The notes under the pieces are model-generated. The model saw only the letters and a program-made list of their open reading frames with translations, searched no databases and had not been told where the DNA came from. From contig NZ_WKJQ01000001.1 in NCBI RefSeq assembly GCF_009674625.1, forward strand, positions 1 to 64,000: a DNA stretch of 64,000 nt. Reading direction: 5' to 3'. The translations under genes were made by a program, and so were the position numbers. Every line of letters starts with the position of its first letter. Within the stretch, counting starts at the first letter, position 1. This document shows positions 33,127-41,321 of this stretch, in pieces. This DNA is from Haloferax marinum. GTDB lineage: Archaea > Halobacteriota > Halobacteria > Halobacteriales > Haloferacaceae.

Positions 33127-35229
33127 TTATTCTTCGACGATGTCGCTTCCACCCGGCGGGAGGAACTCCTGAATCTGGTCAGGGGACGCAATTTTTCTGA
33201 CGAACGATTTGTCTTCGAACCGCTCGCGGAGTCGTCGGTAGCAGAGCTTCGCCGCGTCGTTTTGCGCGTACTGACCGGGTGTGAGCGTCAGCATCGTCTC
33301 TGCACGCGTCTCGATTGCCGACGGCGGACCGCCGATGACGCGCGTCTCGTCTTCGCACTGGATGCCGACGGCGACTTTCGCGGGAATATCCTCGAAGTAC
33401 CGCCGGTCGCCACGGATGACGAAACTCCCTTTTTCTATGTACTCGCCCGACTCTGGCGTCTTCGACACCTGTGACGGTTCGACCATGTAGGCGTCGTCGG
33501 CGAAGCGCCCCTCTTTCCAGATAGAGGAGTACGACACGGCGAACTGCGCGGCCTCACGGAGCGTCTCCTCTGAGAAGTCGACCTTCTGTCCGGGTTCGCT
33601 CGGCCCGGTCGCTTTCAGAAGCGTCACCGGCCCACCGTGTGCCTGCGTGTGGAAGAAGCGGTCGTGTTTGTCCATGTACTTCTTCACTAACTCCTCGTTC
33701 TGGTCGGCGTTGCGTCCGCCGACGACGAGGTAGCCATCCGAGGTGTGGAACCAGCGGAAGCGCTCGTACCACTGCTCCGAGGATTTCACCGGGACCGACC
33801 GGAGCGACAACCAATCGGTCTCTTCGGGTTCGTCGTCGTCGTCCTCGTCCTCTTCGTCGTCGGCCGACCACTCGTCGCGGCGACGTTTGACCTCCTCGAG
33901 TTCCTCCCGCGTATCTTCGATGGCCGCGAGCGCACCCTCCTTTTTGTCTTGAATGCGCTTTGCTTCGGTGTACAGACGGTTCGCGTTCTTTTCGACACCC
34001 ATCGACACGTCGAGCGTCACGGACGTGTCGTCGAGTGCGATGGTGACCGTCCCGTTCGCACCGTCTACGTCGGTGACTGCCTCCGCTTCCGGAATCCCCT
34101 GTTCGGCCCCGTCTTCGAGCGTCGTCGCGATGTCGTCCCACGGGACGCCCTCTTCTCGCGCAGAGCGAACCGTCGAGAGCACGTCGTCTACCAGGTCGTA
34201 GTTCGCATAGAGGAGTTCTGCGCGCTGGCGCTCCTCGTTCGCTTGCTCGTCGAAGCCCTCGATAGCCTGTTCTTGCTGGTCGATGATGCGCTGTTGTTTG
34301 GCGATTTGTTCTTCGAAGTCCGGGCGGTTCGAGGTGGCTTCCTGCTCGTCTGCGGTCAGGTCGAGACGGAAGAAGTACTCGTCGAGTGCCTCGTTGAAGG
34401 TGTCGTAGGCCTCTTCGTCGAAGCCCTCGTTTTGGTGTTCTTCGAGCGGGAACGGCGTCACGTCGACGACTGTCTCGTCGTCGTCGAGGTAGATTCGCGG
34501 GTCGAACTCGCCGGAACGAACCTGATGGCGGAGTTCGACGATGGCGTCGTAGATGTCGTCGTAGTCGTCGCTCGTCGCGTCTGCGATGTCGAGCGTCTTC
34601 TCGACGCCTGCGCGAGTACAGATTTCTTCGGCGTAGAGTCCGCCGAGGTTGAGTTGGGTCGCGATGGTCCGGACCACGTCGGTGTCGGACTGGTCCATGT
34701 GGCGGCCGAGCGCGTCCCGACTGATGGTCAGGGGGTCGAGTCGAGAGGAGGGATACTCGTACTGCGACCCCGGTGCGACGGTTCTGGACTTGAGTCGAAC
34801 CGTCTCCAAACTGCGGACGACTTCGCCCGTCTCGTCGAGGATGGCGATGTTCCCCTGCCCGAAGAGTTCGACGACGATTTTCGTGTTCTCGTCGCCGCGT
34901 TCGAACGTGAACGTGAGGATGCGGTCGAACTCGTACTGTTCGACGCCCGCGAAATCGGCCCCGCTGAGTCGGTTGCGGAGCATCATCGCGAAGTTCGGCG
35001 GCCGACCGGGTGCGTCCGGGACGTGTTCCTGTGCGGCGAGGTGTGCGCGCTTTATCTCGCCGACTTCCAAGAGGAGTTCCAGACGACCACGGTCGAAGTC
35101 CCGCATCTTGAGGCGAAGCAGGTCGTCGCCGTAGAGGTACGCCTTGTCCACCTTCGCTCCCTCGTACCGGTTCAACTCGGTGACGAGGGCCGCGAGGTCG
35201 ACGCTCGTGAGTTCCCGCTTCGGGTCCAT
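33127..35229 (-). CDS. rqcH: Archaeal RqcH/NEMF (Rqc2-like) ribosome quality-control protein
   Basis: A 700-residue NFACT-type protein. The N-terminal NFACT-N domain begins MDPKRELTSVDLAALVTELN and contains NFAMMLRNRLSGADF and VVELFGQGNIAILDE. Helix-hairpin-helix and a long coiled coil follow (DEQANEERQRAELLYANYDLV and RIQDKKEGALAAIEDTREELEEVKRRRDEW), with a highly acidic insert DDEEDEDDDDEPEE near residue 470. The C-terminal NFACT-R (DUF814) domain contains DGYLVVGGRNADQNEELV, HTQAHGGPVTLLKA and KPES-like text. NEMF/RqcH binds obstructed large subunits with peptidyl-tRNA and adds C-terminal alanine tails. It complements pelota, encoded 2 kb away. Confidence 0.93.
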   Translation of the reverse strand: MDPKRELTSVDLAALVTELNRYEGAKVDKAYLYGDDLLRLKMRDFDRGRLELLLEVGEIKRAHLAAQEHVPDAPGRPPNFAMMLRNRLSGADFAGVEQYEFDRILTFTFERGDENTKIVVELFGQGNIAILDETGEVVRSLETVRLKSRTVAPGSQYEYPSSRLDPLTISRDALGRHMDQSDTDVVRTIATQLNLGGLYAEEICTRAGVEKTLDIADATSDDYDDIYDAIVELRHQVRSGEFDPRIYLDDDETVVDVTPFPLEEHQNEGFDEEAYDTFNEALDEYFFRLDLTADEQEATSNRPDFEEQIAKQQRIIDQQEQAIEGFDEQANEERQRAELLYANYDLVDDVLSTVRSAREEGVPWDDIATTLEDGAEQGIPEAEAVTDVDGANGTVTIALDDTSVTLDVSMGVEKNANRLYTEAKRIQDKKEGALAAIEDTREELEEVKRRRDEWSADDEEDEDDDDEPEETDWLSLRSVPVKSSEQWYERFRWFHTSDGYLVVGGRNADQNEELVKKYMDKHDRFFHTQAHGGPVTLLKATGPSEPGQKVDFSEETLREAAQFAVSYSSIWKEGRFADDAYMVEPSQVSKTPESGEYIEKGSFVIRGDRRYFEDIPAKVAVGIQCEDETRVIGGPPSAIETRAETMLTLTPGQYAQNDAAKLCYRRLRERFEDKSFVRKIASPDQIQEFLPPGGSDIVEE

Positions 35230-35328
35230 GGACTCGCTTTTTGCCGGCGAGGGAAAAGGGGTGTCGTTTCGGCAGGTCGGTTCGAAGAGGAGAAGACACT
35301 TATCACCGAGACGATATGTGACGGACGA

Positions 35329-36690
35329 ATGAAGTCTCGCGTCTTCCTCGTCGCCCTCCTCGTCCTCACCGTGCTCCCTGCGGTGATGGCCCCAACCGCT
35401 GCCAGTTCACCTCCAGAACCGGTCTGTGGTGTGTGTAGCGACCCGTTCGAAGGTGCGGCCGAACGTGCCGGTATCGACCTCACCGTCGAATCCAGCCATC
35501 TACACGTCTCAGTCGATGACGACGGAACGGGTCACTGGACTGCCCTCGTCGAAGTCGACGAACAGTCTGCTGAAAGCTTCCACGAGAACCCCGACCAACT
35601 CGACAGCGTCGTCCGCCAGACGCTCGAGAGCCATCGTGTGTTCGTCGACGACCCACAGAACCTCGACAGTCGAATCCACGACCGAACTGTCATCGTCACC
35701 TTCGATATCCCCGAGATGGCGTATCGAGCCTACGGCGACGTACTACTCATCGATTACTTCAACGCCGACGGCAACACGCGGTCCGTCTACGTCGACGCCG
35801 ACGAATTCACCGTCCAGGGTCCCGACGGAACCTTCCTCGTCAACGACCCGCCGAGACTGCACACTGGCTTCGAGAAGTCAGTGACGTGGATTGGTGGACC
35901 GGAAGACAACCTGTACATCGACGACGAAACCTACCTCGCCTTCGGTCCAGACTACAGTCTCTCGACACGGATTGCTGCCGACGCGAGCATCGTCGCCGAC
36001 TCGTCGTCGTACCTGATTCCGGACCTCGTCGGTGCCGCGTTGGTTCCGACGTTTTTGATGGGCCTTGGTGTCGTGGGTATCCAGTATCTCACGCGACGAT
36101 TCGACACAGGTTCGAAATCGGTTCGCTCGCTCGGCTATCTCATCTCGGGGCTCGGAGCGGTCTGGGTCGCGTTAGTCGCGCTCGGGATGTCCACCGACGG
36201 TCTCAGCGCGATCGCGTGGACCCTCGGCTTGCAGTTCGTGGTCTTGGGTCTCGTCGCTGCAAGACGGCCAGACGTGGTCACGTTCTGGCGACTCGTCGCC
36301 GCTGTCGTCGCCCCGCCCGTTGCAGTGGCCGCGCTCGTCTCACTCTCCACGGAGACATCCCAGCTGTGGGGCGTTCCGAGTGCGCTCTCACTCGGGATGA
36401 CGGCCGCGTTATTCCTCCCGTTCGGATACGCTGCCCGGCGAGGACTGGAGTGGCGTCCATTCACTTTCGCTATCGTCGCCGCGCCTGTCGTCTTCACAAT
36501 CCAAACGCTTCCAATCGGTGGCTATGGCTCTGCACCGGTATTCATGGCGATACTTCTGTCCGGGTGGGCGCTCCTCACACTCGCCACGGGAACGCTCGTC
36601 TACCGACTCGGATGGGCGCTCGGTGAGGAGACGTCCGAAGGGTCGACTCCGCAATCGTCAGGTACTCGCCCGCAGAACCACCAGACATGA
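35329..36690 (+). CDS. Exported membrane protein of unknown function
   Basis: A 453-residue protein. MKSRVFLVALLVLTVLPAVMAP is a Sec-type signal or first helix. The extracellular part (residues about 25-225) has a CGVCSDPF motif (two cysteines near residues 31-34) and beta-rich text. The last 230 residues contain about seven hydrophobic helices, from YLIPDLVGAALVPTFLMGLGVVG to VFMAILLSGWALLTLATGTLVY. The frame is open far upstream over rqcH, but that is antisense high-GC sequence. The ATG at 35329, with ACTTATCA about 28 bases before it, is the likely leaderless start. The next gene overlaps its stop codon. Family unrecognised. Confidence 0.75.
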   Translation: MKSRVFLVALLVLTVLPAVMAPTAASSPPEPVCGVCSDPFEGAAERAGIDLTVESSHLHVSVDDDGTGHWTALVEVDEQSAESFHENPDQLDSVVRQTLESHRVFVDDPQNLDSRIHDRTVIVTFDIPEMAYRAYGDVLLIDYFNADGNTRSVYVDADEFTVQGPDGTFLVNDPPRLHTGFEKSVTWIGGPEDNLYIDDETYLAFGPDYSLSTRIAADASIVADSSSYLIPDLVGAALVPTFLMGLGVVGIQYLTRRFDTGSKSVRSLGYLISGLGAVWVALVALGMSTDGLSAIAWTLGLQFVVLGLVAARRPDVVTFWRLVAAVVAPPVAVAALVSLSTETSQLWGVPSALSLGMTAALFLPFGYAARRGLEWRPFTFAIVAAPVVFTIQTLPIGGYGSAPVFMAILLSGWALLTLATGTLVYRLGWALGEETSEGSTPQSSGTRPQNHQT

Positions 36691-37130
36691 CCGAGACAGA
36701 GGTCCGCGTCGCGACCACCGACGCGGAACGCGAGGACGCGTTCGCCGTCCGGAAAGCCGTCTTCGTCGACGAACAGGGCGTCGACGAGGAGTTGGAGTGG
36801 GACGAGTACGACGACCCGGAGTCGGACGCCGTTCACTTCGTCGGCTATCGAGATGGCGAGGCAGTCGGTGCCGCACGACTCCGCGAGTACGAATTGGGTG
36901 TCGGCAAAGTCGAGCGCGTCGCAGTCCTCGAATCAGCTCGTGGTGAAGGATGGGGCAAGCGACTGATGGAGGCGCTGGAAGCAGAAGCCCACGAACTGGG
37001 ATTCGAGCGACTCCTCCTCCACGGACAGACCTCTGCCGAGGGGTTCTACCACGGACTCGAGTACGAGACGACGAGCGACGTGTTCGACGAGGCGGGGATT
37101 CCGCACGTCACGATGGAAAAGTCGCTGTAG
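36687..37130 (+). CDS. GNAT family N-acetyltransferase
   Basis: A 147-residue acetyltransferase. It starts with TEVRVATTDAEREDAFAVRKAVFVDEQGVDEELEWDEYDDPE, the pattern of the ElaA/YjcF-like group, with the VFVDEQGV segment. The core has VERVAVLESARGEGWGKRLMEALEAEAHELGF (acetyl-CoA loop RGEGWG) and LLLHGQTSAEGFYHGLEY. Its ATG overlaps the stop codon of the preceding membrane protein gene (ATGA), so the two are translationally coupled. Substrate unknown. It is convergent with the MscS gene. Confidence 0.88.
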   Translation: MTETEVRVATTDAEREDAFAVRKAVFVDEQGVDEELEWDEYDDPESDAVHFVGYRDGEAVGAARLREYELGVGKVERVAVLESARGEGWGKRLMEALEAEAHELGFERLLLHGQTSAEGFYHGLEYETTSDVFDEAGIPHVTMEKSL

Positions 37131-37167
37131 GCGACAGTTGGAGACGAAGGGGACGGCAGTCGAGTCG

Positions 37168-38358
37168 TCAGTCTTCGTTCGACACCGATTTTCTGACGGG
37201 TTGGCTCCGGCGTTCGTTCCGAAGTTGGAACCCGTCTGCTTCTTCTCGGGCGAGGAGTTCGCGCTGGGGGAACGGGATTTTGATTCCTTCGCGGTCGAAC
37301 GCCAGTTTGACCTTTCGGAGCACTTCGGCTTTCGCCCGCATCCGTCTCGGGGCCGAGGGGTTCGTAATCCAAAACAAGAGTTGCAGGCCGATAGACGAGT
37401 CCTCGAAGGCCTTCGGCATCACCTGTGGTTCCGGAACGCTCTCGACGAACTCGAGGTCGGTCAGCGCCTCTTTGGCGACCGTCTCTGCGTGTTCGATGTC
37501 GGTCTCGTAGTCGATTCCGACGTCGAGTCTGAGGCGGAGGCGGTTCCGTTTCGTCCGATTCGTAATCTTGGCGTTCGTCACTCGGTCGTTGGGGAAGACC
37601 ACCGTCTCACCGTCGGCGTTGCTCAATCGCGTGTTGATGATGGTGATGTCGGTGACGATGCCCTCTGCGTCGTCGATTTGCACCCAGTCTCCGAGTTCGA
37701 ACGGGCGCGAGAACATCAGGACGAACCCGGCGATGAGAGAGCCAAGTGTCTGTCTGGCGGCCATACCGACGACGATGCCGAGGAACCCAGCACCGACGAG
37801 GAGGCCACCGATTTCGAACTGCCAGACGGTGAGCGTCGCCATCGTAACGGACAAGAGGACGACGACTTGCAGGACACGGAAGGCGATTCCCTGCTGGTGA
37901 GCGTTGATTTGGTCGGAGTTCTTCGCGTACTGGTCTAACTGGTCTTCGAGGATGTTCGTCCCGGCTATCGCCCCTGCGAAGAGGACGAGTGTCACGCCGA
38001 TTTTCGCGAGGTTCGGAATCGCAATCGTGAGAATGGACGCGACGTCGTCGGCGAGCCCGGTGAACCCCCACAACAACAGCAGCGACAGACCCATACCGAC
38101 GAAGATACCGGCTTGAAGCGTTCGCACCACGACAGTGGCCGGGAACATCCACGCCACGTCTGAGACGGCGTCTGGAACCTTCGGATGTGCGAGAACGCGA
38201 TTATTGAACTCTCTCCGCAGTCGTGAGACGAGGCGCGGAGCGAGGAACAACGCGCCCCCCAATGCGAGTCCGACGAGTGCGGCCGAGATGCCGATTCGTT
38301 CCTCTGTCGAGACGAACTGTGCAAGTGTCGAACGCAGATTGTCTACCCACGTCACCAT
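37168..38358 (-). CDS. MscS family mechanosensitive ion channel
   Basis: A 396-residue channel protein. Helices include IGISAALVGLALGGALFLAP, AWMFPATVVVRTLQAGIFVGMGLSLLLLWG and NLAKIGVTLVLFAGAIAGTNILED. The pore helix is VGAGFLGIVVGMAARQTLGSLIAGFVLMFSRPFELGDWVQI (MscS TM3, about residues 180-220). The beta domain follows, with EGIVTDITIINTRLSNADGETVVFPNDRVTNAKI, the core signature of the family. The cytoplasmic domain is predicted to form the usual cage. It releases solutes under hypo-osmotic stress, an evident need for a halophile. Confidence 0.93.
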   Translation of the reverse strand: MVTWVDNLRSTLAQFVSTEERIGISAALVGLALGGALFLAPRLVSRLRREFNNRVLAHPKVPDAVSDVAWMFPATVVVRTLQAGIFVGMGLSLLLLWGFTGLADDVASILTIAIPNLAKIGVTLVLFAGAIAGTNILEDQLDQYAKNSDQINAHQQGIAFRVLQVVVLLSVTMATLTVWQFEIGGLLVGAGFLGIVVGMAARQTLGSLIAGFVLMFSRPFELGDWVQIDDAEGIVTDITIINTRLSNADGETVVFPNDRVTNAKITNRTKRNRLRLRLDVGIDYETDIEHAETVAKEALTDLEFVESVPEPQVMPKAFEDSSIGLQLLFWITNPSAPRRMRAKAEVLRKVKLAFDREGIKIPFPQRELLAREEADGFQLRNERRSQPVRKSVSNED

Positions 38359-38622
38359 ACTGCCCTGTGGCCCCCCTTCTCAGCCATCATACCAGTCAGG
38401 CTTGTGAGACAACAAAAACGTGGCGGAGCGTCACCAAACAGTGAACATCACAGATGCCGACTTTCCCCGCCCTCCGGCGCTACCGAACGGCTCACAGCGC
38501 TGTCGCCGAACACTTTCTTGGCAATATACTGTTCAATTTATCTGATATTTCAGACACTAACCGAGTTGTAACTAAGCACTCGACACCAGTACATCAGGTG
38601 CTCGTCGAAGAGCGAGAAACCC

Positions 38623-39147
38623 ATGAAAGACGTCACAAACTCATTATCGAGACGGAGTGTTCTCCGAAAAGGCGCGATACTCTCGAGTGCAGCAGTACTC
38701 GGTGTCGGCGCAGCGGGGACTGCCGCCGCCGATGGACACAAGCCGGACTTCAGCCCGCGGGTCTGGGGCGATGGAGTCCCCTGGGGGACGAAAGTAACCG
38801 GCGAAATCAAGAACCCAAACGAGAACTCACTCGACAAGTTCTTCGTGATAACGAATCCGGTGACCGGTAACCTTCCTGCTGGGACCGCACCCGTGTCCGA
38901 AGCAGCACCGAGGAACCCGGATTACAACGGTGGTCGCTGGTGGACACACACCGTCGAATGGACAGAAGCAGGAGCCGATTTCCACGGTCCGACACCACCG
39001 CTTCTCACCCGGTACGGTCCCGACGACGACCCAGAATCGATTCTGTTCCACTACAATCTGGGCCACCTCACCATCAGTGAGGGGTCACCTGCAGGTGGGC
39101 CACCGGACTACTTCCGGTGTCCACTACTCCCCAACAAAGAAGAGTAA
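38623..39147 (+). CDS. Tat-exported protein of unknown function
   Basis: A 174-residue protein with a Tat signal MKDVTNSLSRRSVLRKGAIL (RR at 10-11), a hydrophobic SSAAVLGVGAAGTAAA core and cleavage expected around residue 36. The mature protein is proline-, tryptophan- and glycine-rich (DFSPRVWGDGVPWGTKVTGEIKN, NGGRWWTHTVEWTEAGADFHGP, PPDYFRCPLLPNKEE). It has a single cysteine near its end and no lipobox, so it is probably secreted. I recognise no domain. Its stop codon overlaps a hairpin that looks like a terminator. A 264-base AT-rich gap precedes it, with AATATACTG at 38521 as a possible promoter part. Confidence 0.65.
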   Translation: MKDVTNSLSRRSVLRKGAILSSAAVLGVGAAGTAAADGHKPDFSPRVWGDGVPWGTKVTGEIKNPNENSLDKFFVITNPVTGNLPAGTAPVSEAAPRNPDYNGGRWWTHTVEWTEAGADFHGPTPPLLTRYGPDDDPESILFHYNLGHLTISEGSPAGGPPDYFRCPLLPNKEE

Positions 39148-39163
39148 GAGACCGCTGGTCTCT
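39147..39163 (+). terminator. Hairpin overlapping a stop codon
   Basis: AGAGACC and GGTCTCT form a perfect 7-bp stem around GCT, starting at the last base of the TAA stop codon and followed by CTTTG. This is a likely transcription end signal for the exported-protein gene. Archaeal termination mostly uses U-runs, so the assignment is tentative. Confidence 0.45.
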
Positions 39164-39206
39164 CTTTGCTGTACGGTCCCGATACGAAGTACAACCCCAC
39201 TTTTCC

Positions 39207-39288
39207 CGAGGTTCGCGTCGCTCACCTCGCAAAACCGACCCTCGTGAGCGATAGCAAACGAAGGCTCGTGAGACGCACGTGTCTCACG
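39207..39288. repeat. REP-like intergenic inverted element
   Basis: It begins with CGAGGTTCGCG, contains GTGAGCG, and ends with the perfect 8-bp inverted pair CGTGAGAC (39267-39274) and GTCTCACG (39281-39288). A related element lies in the tRNA-Leu scar at 5660-5711 (CGAGGTTCACG, GTGAGCG, CGTGAGAC, GTCTCACG). It sits between the exported-protein and Elp3 genes. Confidence 0.5.
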
Positions 39289-39324
39289 GTGGAGAAAAAA
39301 CCGCCACCGAAGCGACAACTGCTG

Positions 39325-40971
39325 TTACAACCGCTTCGACACGTAGGGGCCGTCCTGATGGTAGCCGAGTTTCTCCTTGTAGTACTGCCGGACACCGATT
39401 CCTGAGATGACCGAAATCTTGTCGAACCCGGCGTCTCGGGAGAGTTCTTCGGCGTGAGCGAGGAGTTTCTTCCCGAAGCCTTTGTGCTGCCACTCACCCT
39501 GGTCGCCGATGCCGACCTCGGAACCGTAGACGTGGAGTTCACGGACGAGCGCGGCGTTCTGGAGTTCCCGACGGACCGGGTTGCCGGGGAATCGCAGGCG
39601 ACAGAAGCCGATGAGGAGGTCCTCGACGGGGTCTTCGAACGAGATGAAGTGTTCGGTGCCGCCGGCCGCCTCGTAGGTCATCACGTCGAGTTCGACGCGG
39701 TCCATATCTGGGTTGGCCTCGTTCATCCCGACTTCGCGGGCACGGATGTCACGGGGGACGATGCCCTTCTCTTCGGCCCGCTGGGAGGCGAGTTGACGAA
39801 GGTTGGACTTCCAGACGCCGGCGTCGATGAAGTCCGCGGGGATGTCGCGCTGGACGCGCTGGAGACGCGTGTACTTCGGAATCATGCCCATGACTTCGGC
39901 GACGATGTCGGCCGCTTCCTCGTTGTTCAGTGGTTCGTACTCGCCGCGACGCCACATGTCGTAGGTGATGGTGTCGCGGACGATGAGCGTCGGGTAGATT
40001 TTGAGGTAGTCCGGCCGCCAGTCGCTGTTTTCGAACAGTTGACGGAAATCTTCGAGGCACATCTCGCGGGTCATCCCCGGTTGGCCCGGCATCATGTGGA
40101 AGCCGACCTTGAACGCCGAGTCGCGGAGACGACGGTTGGCGTCGATAGACGCCTGCACCCCGTGGCCGCGGTGCATCTCGCGGTTGATGCGCTCGTAGGT
40201 CGTCTGGACGCCGACTTCGACTTTCGTCGCGCCCAAATCGAGCATCCGGTCTATCTGTTCGGGGTCACACCAGTCGGGTTTGGTCTCGAACGTCGTCCCG
40301 ATGTTGCGGATGTCGTTCGTCTCGTTCTCCGCGATGACGTCTTCGATGTACTTGAACTCGACATCCTCGGGGTCGGGTTTGAACGACTGGTTCTCTTTGG
40401 GGGCTGGTTCTTTCGAGAGGTCGTAGTCGTTCATCGCTTCGAGCGCCCGCTTGACGAACCACTCTTGGTAGTCGTGACTGCGGGCAGTCATCGTCCCGCC
40501 CATCAAGATGAGTTCGACTTTGTCCACCGGGTGGCCGATGTGTCGGAGCTGTTCCAGGCGGAGTGTCACCTGCCCGTAGGGGTCGTAGTCGTTCTGGACA
40601 CCACGGGCAGCGGCGGGTTCGTGACCGGTGTACGACTGCGACGAGGAGAACTCGCTCGCCGGCCCACCGGGACAGTAGAGACACTTCCCGTGCGGACACA
40701 TGTGCGGCGAGGTCATGATGGCGACCGGCGAGACCCCGGAGGCGGTTCGAACGGGCTTGCGCCGAACGACTTCTTTGACCTCTTCGCGGCGGTCTTTTGG
40801 GGCGTGCTGCAGAATCTCGGTGTTCTTCGGAACCTTCGGCGAGGAGTGCTCCGAACACGCGTCGAGTTTGGCTGATTCGAGGTCGTCGCGGTCGACTTCG
40901 CCCGCGAGGATGCGCTCGACGAGCGCTTCGCAGGTCCGTTCGAACGCCTCGGATTCGGTCTCGGCGCTCAC
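39325..40971 (-). CDS. elp3: tRNA uridine(34) carboxymethyl-modification enzyme Elp3
   Basis: A 548-residue radical SAM/acetyltransferase that modifies the wobble uridine of tRNAs. The Fe-S motif is CPHGKCLYCPGG (cysteines at about 95, 100 and 103). Radical SAM landmarks are LILMGGTMTARSHDYQEWFVKRAL, VEVGVQTTYERINREMHRGHG and GFHMMPGQPGMTREMCLEDF. The C-terminal GNAT domain has RELHVYGSEVGIGDQGEWQHKGFGKKLLAHAEELSRDAG and ends in YHQDGPYVSKRL. The GTG at 40971 is chosen as start because GGAGGTGAG lies just before it. An upstream ATG at 41286 would run through the cold-shock gene in another frame, which argues against it. Confidence 0.93.
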   Translation of the reverse strand: MSAETESEAFERTCEALVERILAGEVDRDDLESAKLDACSEHSSPKVPKNTEILQHAPKDRREEVKEVVRRKPVRTASGVSPVAIMTSPHMCPHGKCLYCPGGPASEFSSSQSYTGHEPAAARGVQNDYDPYGQVTLRLEQLRHIGHPVDKVELILMGGTMTARSHDYQEWFVKRALEAMNDYDLSKEPAPKENQSFKPDPEDVEFKYIEDVIAENETNDIRNIGTTFETKPDWCDPEQIDRMLDLGATKVEVGVQTTYERINREMHRGHGVQASIDANRRLRDSAFKVGFHMMPGQPGMTREMCLEDFRQLFENSDWRPDYLKIYPTLIVRDTITYDMWRRGEYEPLNNEEAADIVAEVMGMIPKYTRLQRVQRDIPADFIDAGVWKSNLRQLASQRAEEKGIVPRDIRAREVGMNEANPDMDRVELDVMTYEAAGGTEHFISFEDPVEDLLIGFCRLRFPGNPVRRELQNAALVRELHVYGSEVGIGDQGEWQHKGFGKKLLAHAEELSRDAGFDKISVISGIGVRQYYKEKLGYHQDGPYVSKRL

Positions 40972-41047
40972 GGACTCACCTCCCGAGTGGCGACGTGGTG
41001 ACGGTTCATGGGCGCGAATCAGAGCGTTTCGTGAATAAGCGTGTCGC

Positions 41048-41245
41048 TCACTCGGTGGTGTGGACGTTGATAGCCCGTGGTCCACGGCCGGCGACTTGCA
41101 GTTCGAAGGCGACACGTTGTCCTTCGTGAGGGAACTGACCGTGGACGTCTGAGCGGTGGAAGAACACGTCTTTTCGCGGACCGTCGCGACTGATGAACCC
41201 GAAATCTTTCCGTTCGTGGAAGAACCGAACCGTTCCCGTTTGCAT
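41048..41245 (-). CDS. Cold-shock domain protein
   Basis: A 65-residue single cold-shock domain (OB fold). RNP1 is KDFGFISRDG and RNP2 is KDVFFHRSDV, followed by EGQRVAFELQVAGRGPRAINV. These motifs bind single-stranded RNA or DNA with their aromatic residues (F8-F9, F15, F17, F28-F29). Haloarchaeal Csp proteins usually act as RNA chaperones. It differs from the most common haloarchaeal Csp by lacking the SKGTVDFF-like start; here it is MQTGTVRFFHERKDFG. It lies upstream of elp3 on the same strand with 77 bases between them. Confidence 0.93.
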   Translation of the reverse strand: MQTGTVRFFHERKDFGFISRDGPRKDVFFHRSDVHGQFPHEGQRVAFELQVAGRGPRAINVHTTE

Positions 41246-41321
41246 ACCGAGACCACAGACGCAACCGATATAGTTCTGTTACCCAACGGTTATATGACAC
41301 GTTTGAAATACATAGTAGATA

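Noticed and set aside
33745..35328. Long open frame upstream of, and in frame with, the membrane protein at 35329
   Set aside because: It is antisense to rqcH, lacks domains and arises because GC-rich third positions remove stops on the opposite strand. The natural start is the ATG at 35329 with its TATA-like box.
39454..40875. 473-codon plus-strand frame over elp3
   Set aside because: Antisense to a well-supported Elp3 gene; no recognisable domain.
41048..41286. Longer Elp3 start at 41286
   Set aside because: It would run through the cold-shock gene in a different frame with low-complexity text. The GTG at 40971 has a GGAGGTGAG ribosome-binding site and fits family length.
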